Source: Planctomycetes bacterium RBG_16_43_13 (GTDB taxonomy: Bacteria; Planctomycetota; MHYJ01). From it: a stretch of DNA of 5,965 nucleotides. This document shows positions 5,761 to 5,965 of this stretch, piece by piece. The notes beneath the pieces were generated by a model, which did no database searches, was not told the DNA's origin, and worked only from the letters and a program-made list of their open reading frames with translations. How positions within the stretch are numbered: the first letter of the stretch is position 1; each line of letters begins with the position of its first letter. The DNA is taken from NCBI GenBank assembly GCA_001828445.1, contig MHYJ01000102.1, positions 1 through 5,965 on the forward strand, read 5' to 3'. Position numbers and translations under genes: made by a program.

Positions 5761-5965
5761 ACATAACTACTTATCCTTCCAAGGTTGCAGAGGTATTAAA
5801 GAAATACAAAACAATTGCCGTTGTCGGTATGTCCAGTAGCCAGGAAAGGGATAGCTACAAGGTCGCAAAGTATTTACAAGAAGTGGGTTACAAAATTGTA
5901 CTTGTAAATCCAGGGTTACGAGGGATGAAGATATTGGGCGAGACCTGTCGCCCCAGCTTGAGGTC
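5757..5965 (+). CDS. CoA-binding Rossmann-fold protein (YccU-like), N-terminal part, truncated by window edge
   Basis: The gene starts with GTG at 5757, overlapping the fbp stop as GTGA. It runs off the right edge after 69 complete codons. The upstream frame is closed by a TGA at 5724-5726 and offers no other start codon before 5757. AAGGGA (5744-5749 region) lies about 7 bases before the GTG. Visible residues show the CoA-binding domain pattern: KYKTIAVVGMSS (16-27) with the glycine turn, ERDSYKVAKYLQEVGYKI (30-47), VNP (50-52), then ILGETCRPSL (59-68), which aligns without gaps with the GxxLLGQ...L region of E. coli YccU. These proteins are usually about 140 residues and bind CoA through a Rossmann fold; their cellular role is poorly defined. 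The overlap implies translational coupling to fbp. The family call is good although half the protein is missing. Confidence 0.8.
   Translation, partial: MNITTYPSKVAEVLKKYKTIAVVGMSSSQERDSYKVAKYLQEVGYKIVLVNPGLRGMKILGETCRPSLR

Noticed and set aside
5905..5965. Possible frameshift in the CoA-binding gene, because another frame reads GYEG after the VNP motif
   Set aside because: The current frame gives NPGLRGMKILGE, which matches the length and pattern of the corresponding stretch in E. coli YccU without a gap, so no frameshift is needed.

Overview
The window is bacterial chromosomal DNA of moderate GC content. It is densely packed, with frequent ATA (Ile) and AGA/AGG (Arg) codons. Strong AGGAGG-type ribosome binding sites precede several genes, and the single tRNA gene does not encode its CCA end. 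The gene content (class II aldolase-family protein, FabL-type enoyl-ACP reductase, class I fructose-1,6-bisphosphatase) fits a free-living bacterium, perhaps an uncultured lineage. The sequence alone does not allow a firm taxonomic placement. I see no phage, transposase, CRISPR or plasmid features.

Left part, 1-2175. A plus-strand gene enters from the left edge and ends at 365. It abuts a minus-strand gene whose stop codon begins at 366 (TAG|CTA). Reading leftward, the minus-strand cluster is tRNA-Pro(TGG) (2175-2100), a membrane-anchored HEAT-repeat protein (2084-1029) and a phosphoglycolate-phosphatase-like HAD hydrolase (1022-366). The spacers are only 15 and 6 bases, so these three are probably co-transcribed or read through. 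The HEAT gene has no Shine-Dalgarno sequence, and its start codon lies almost against the tRNA 3' end.

Middle, 2176-2339. This divergent intergenic region holds an AT-rich inverted and direct repeat block (about 2183-2260). It is followed by a good sigma70-type promoter (TTGACT, 17 bases, TATATT) and a strong ribosome binding site that drive the rightward operon.

Right part, 2340-5965. A tight plus-strand operon encodes, in order: a long divergent class II fructose-bisphosphate aldolase-like protein (464 aa); FabL enoyl-ACP reductase (252 aa); a 56-aa single-pass membrane protein with a coiled-coil tail; class I fructose-1,6-bisphosphatase (333 aa); and the start of a CoA-binding Rossmann protein that runs off the right edge. 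The aldolase-like protein and the bisphosphatase would catalyse consecutive gluconeogenic or Calvin-type steps (triose phosphates to FBP to F6P). FabL adds the last reductive step of fatty acid elongation. This looks like a central-metabolism operon rather than an exotic system. The least ordinary items are the altered active-site motif of the aldolase, the small membrane protein between fabL and fbp, and the tRNA/HEAT junction.
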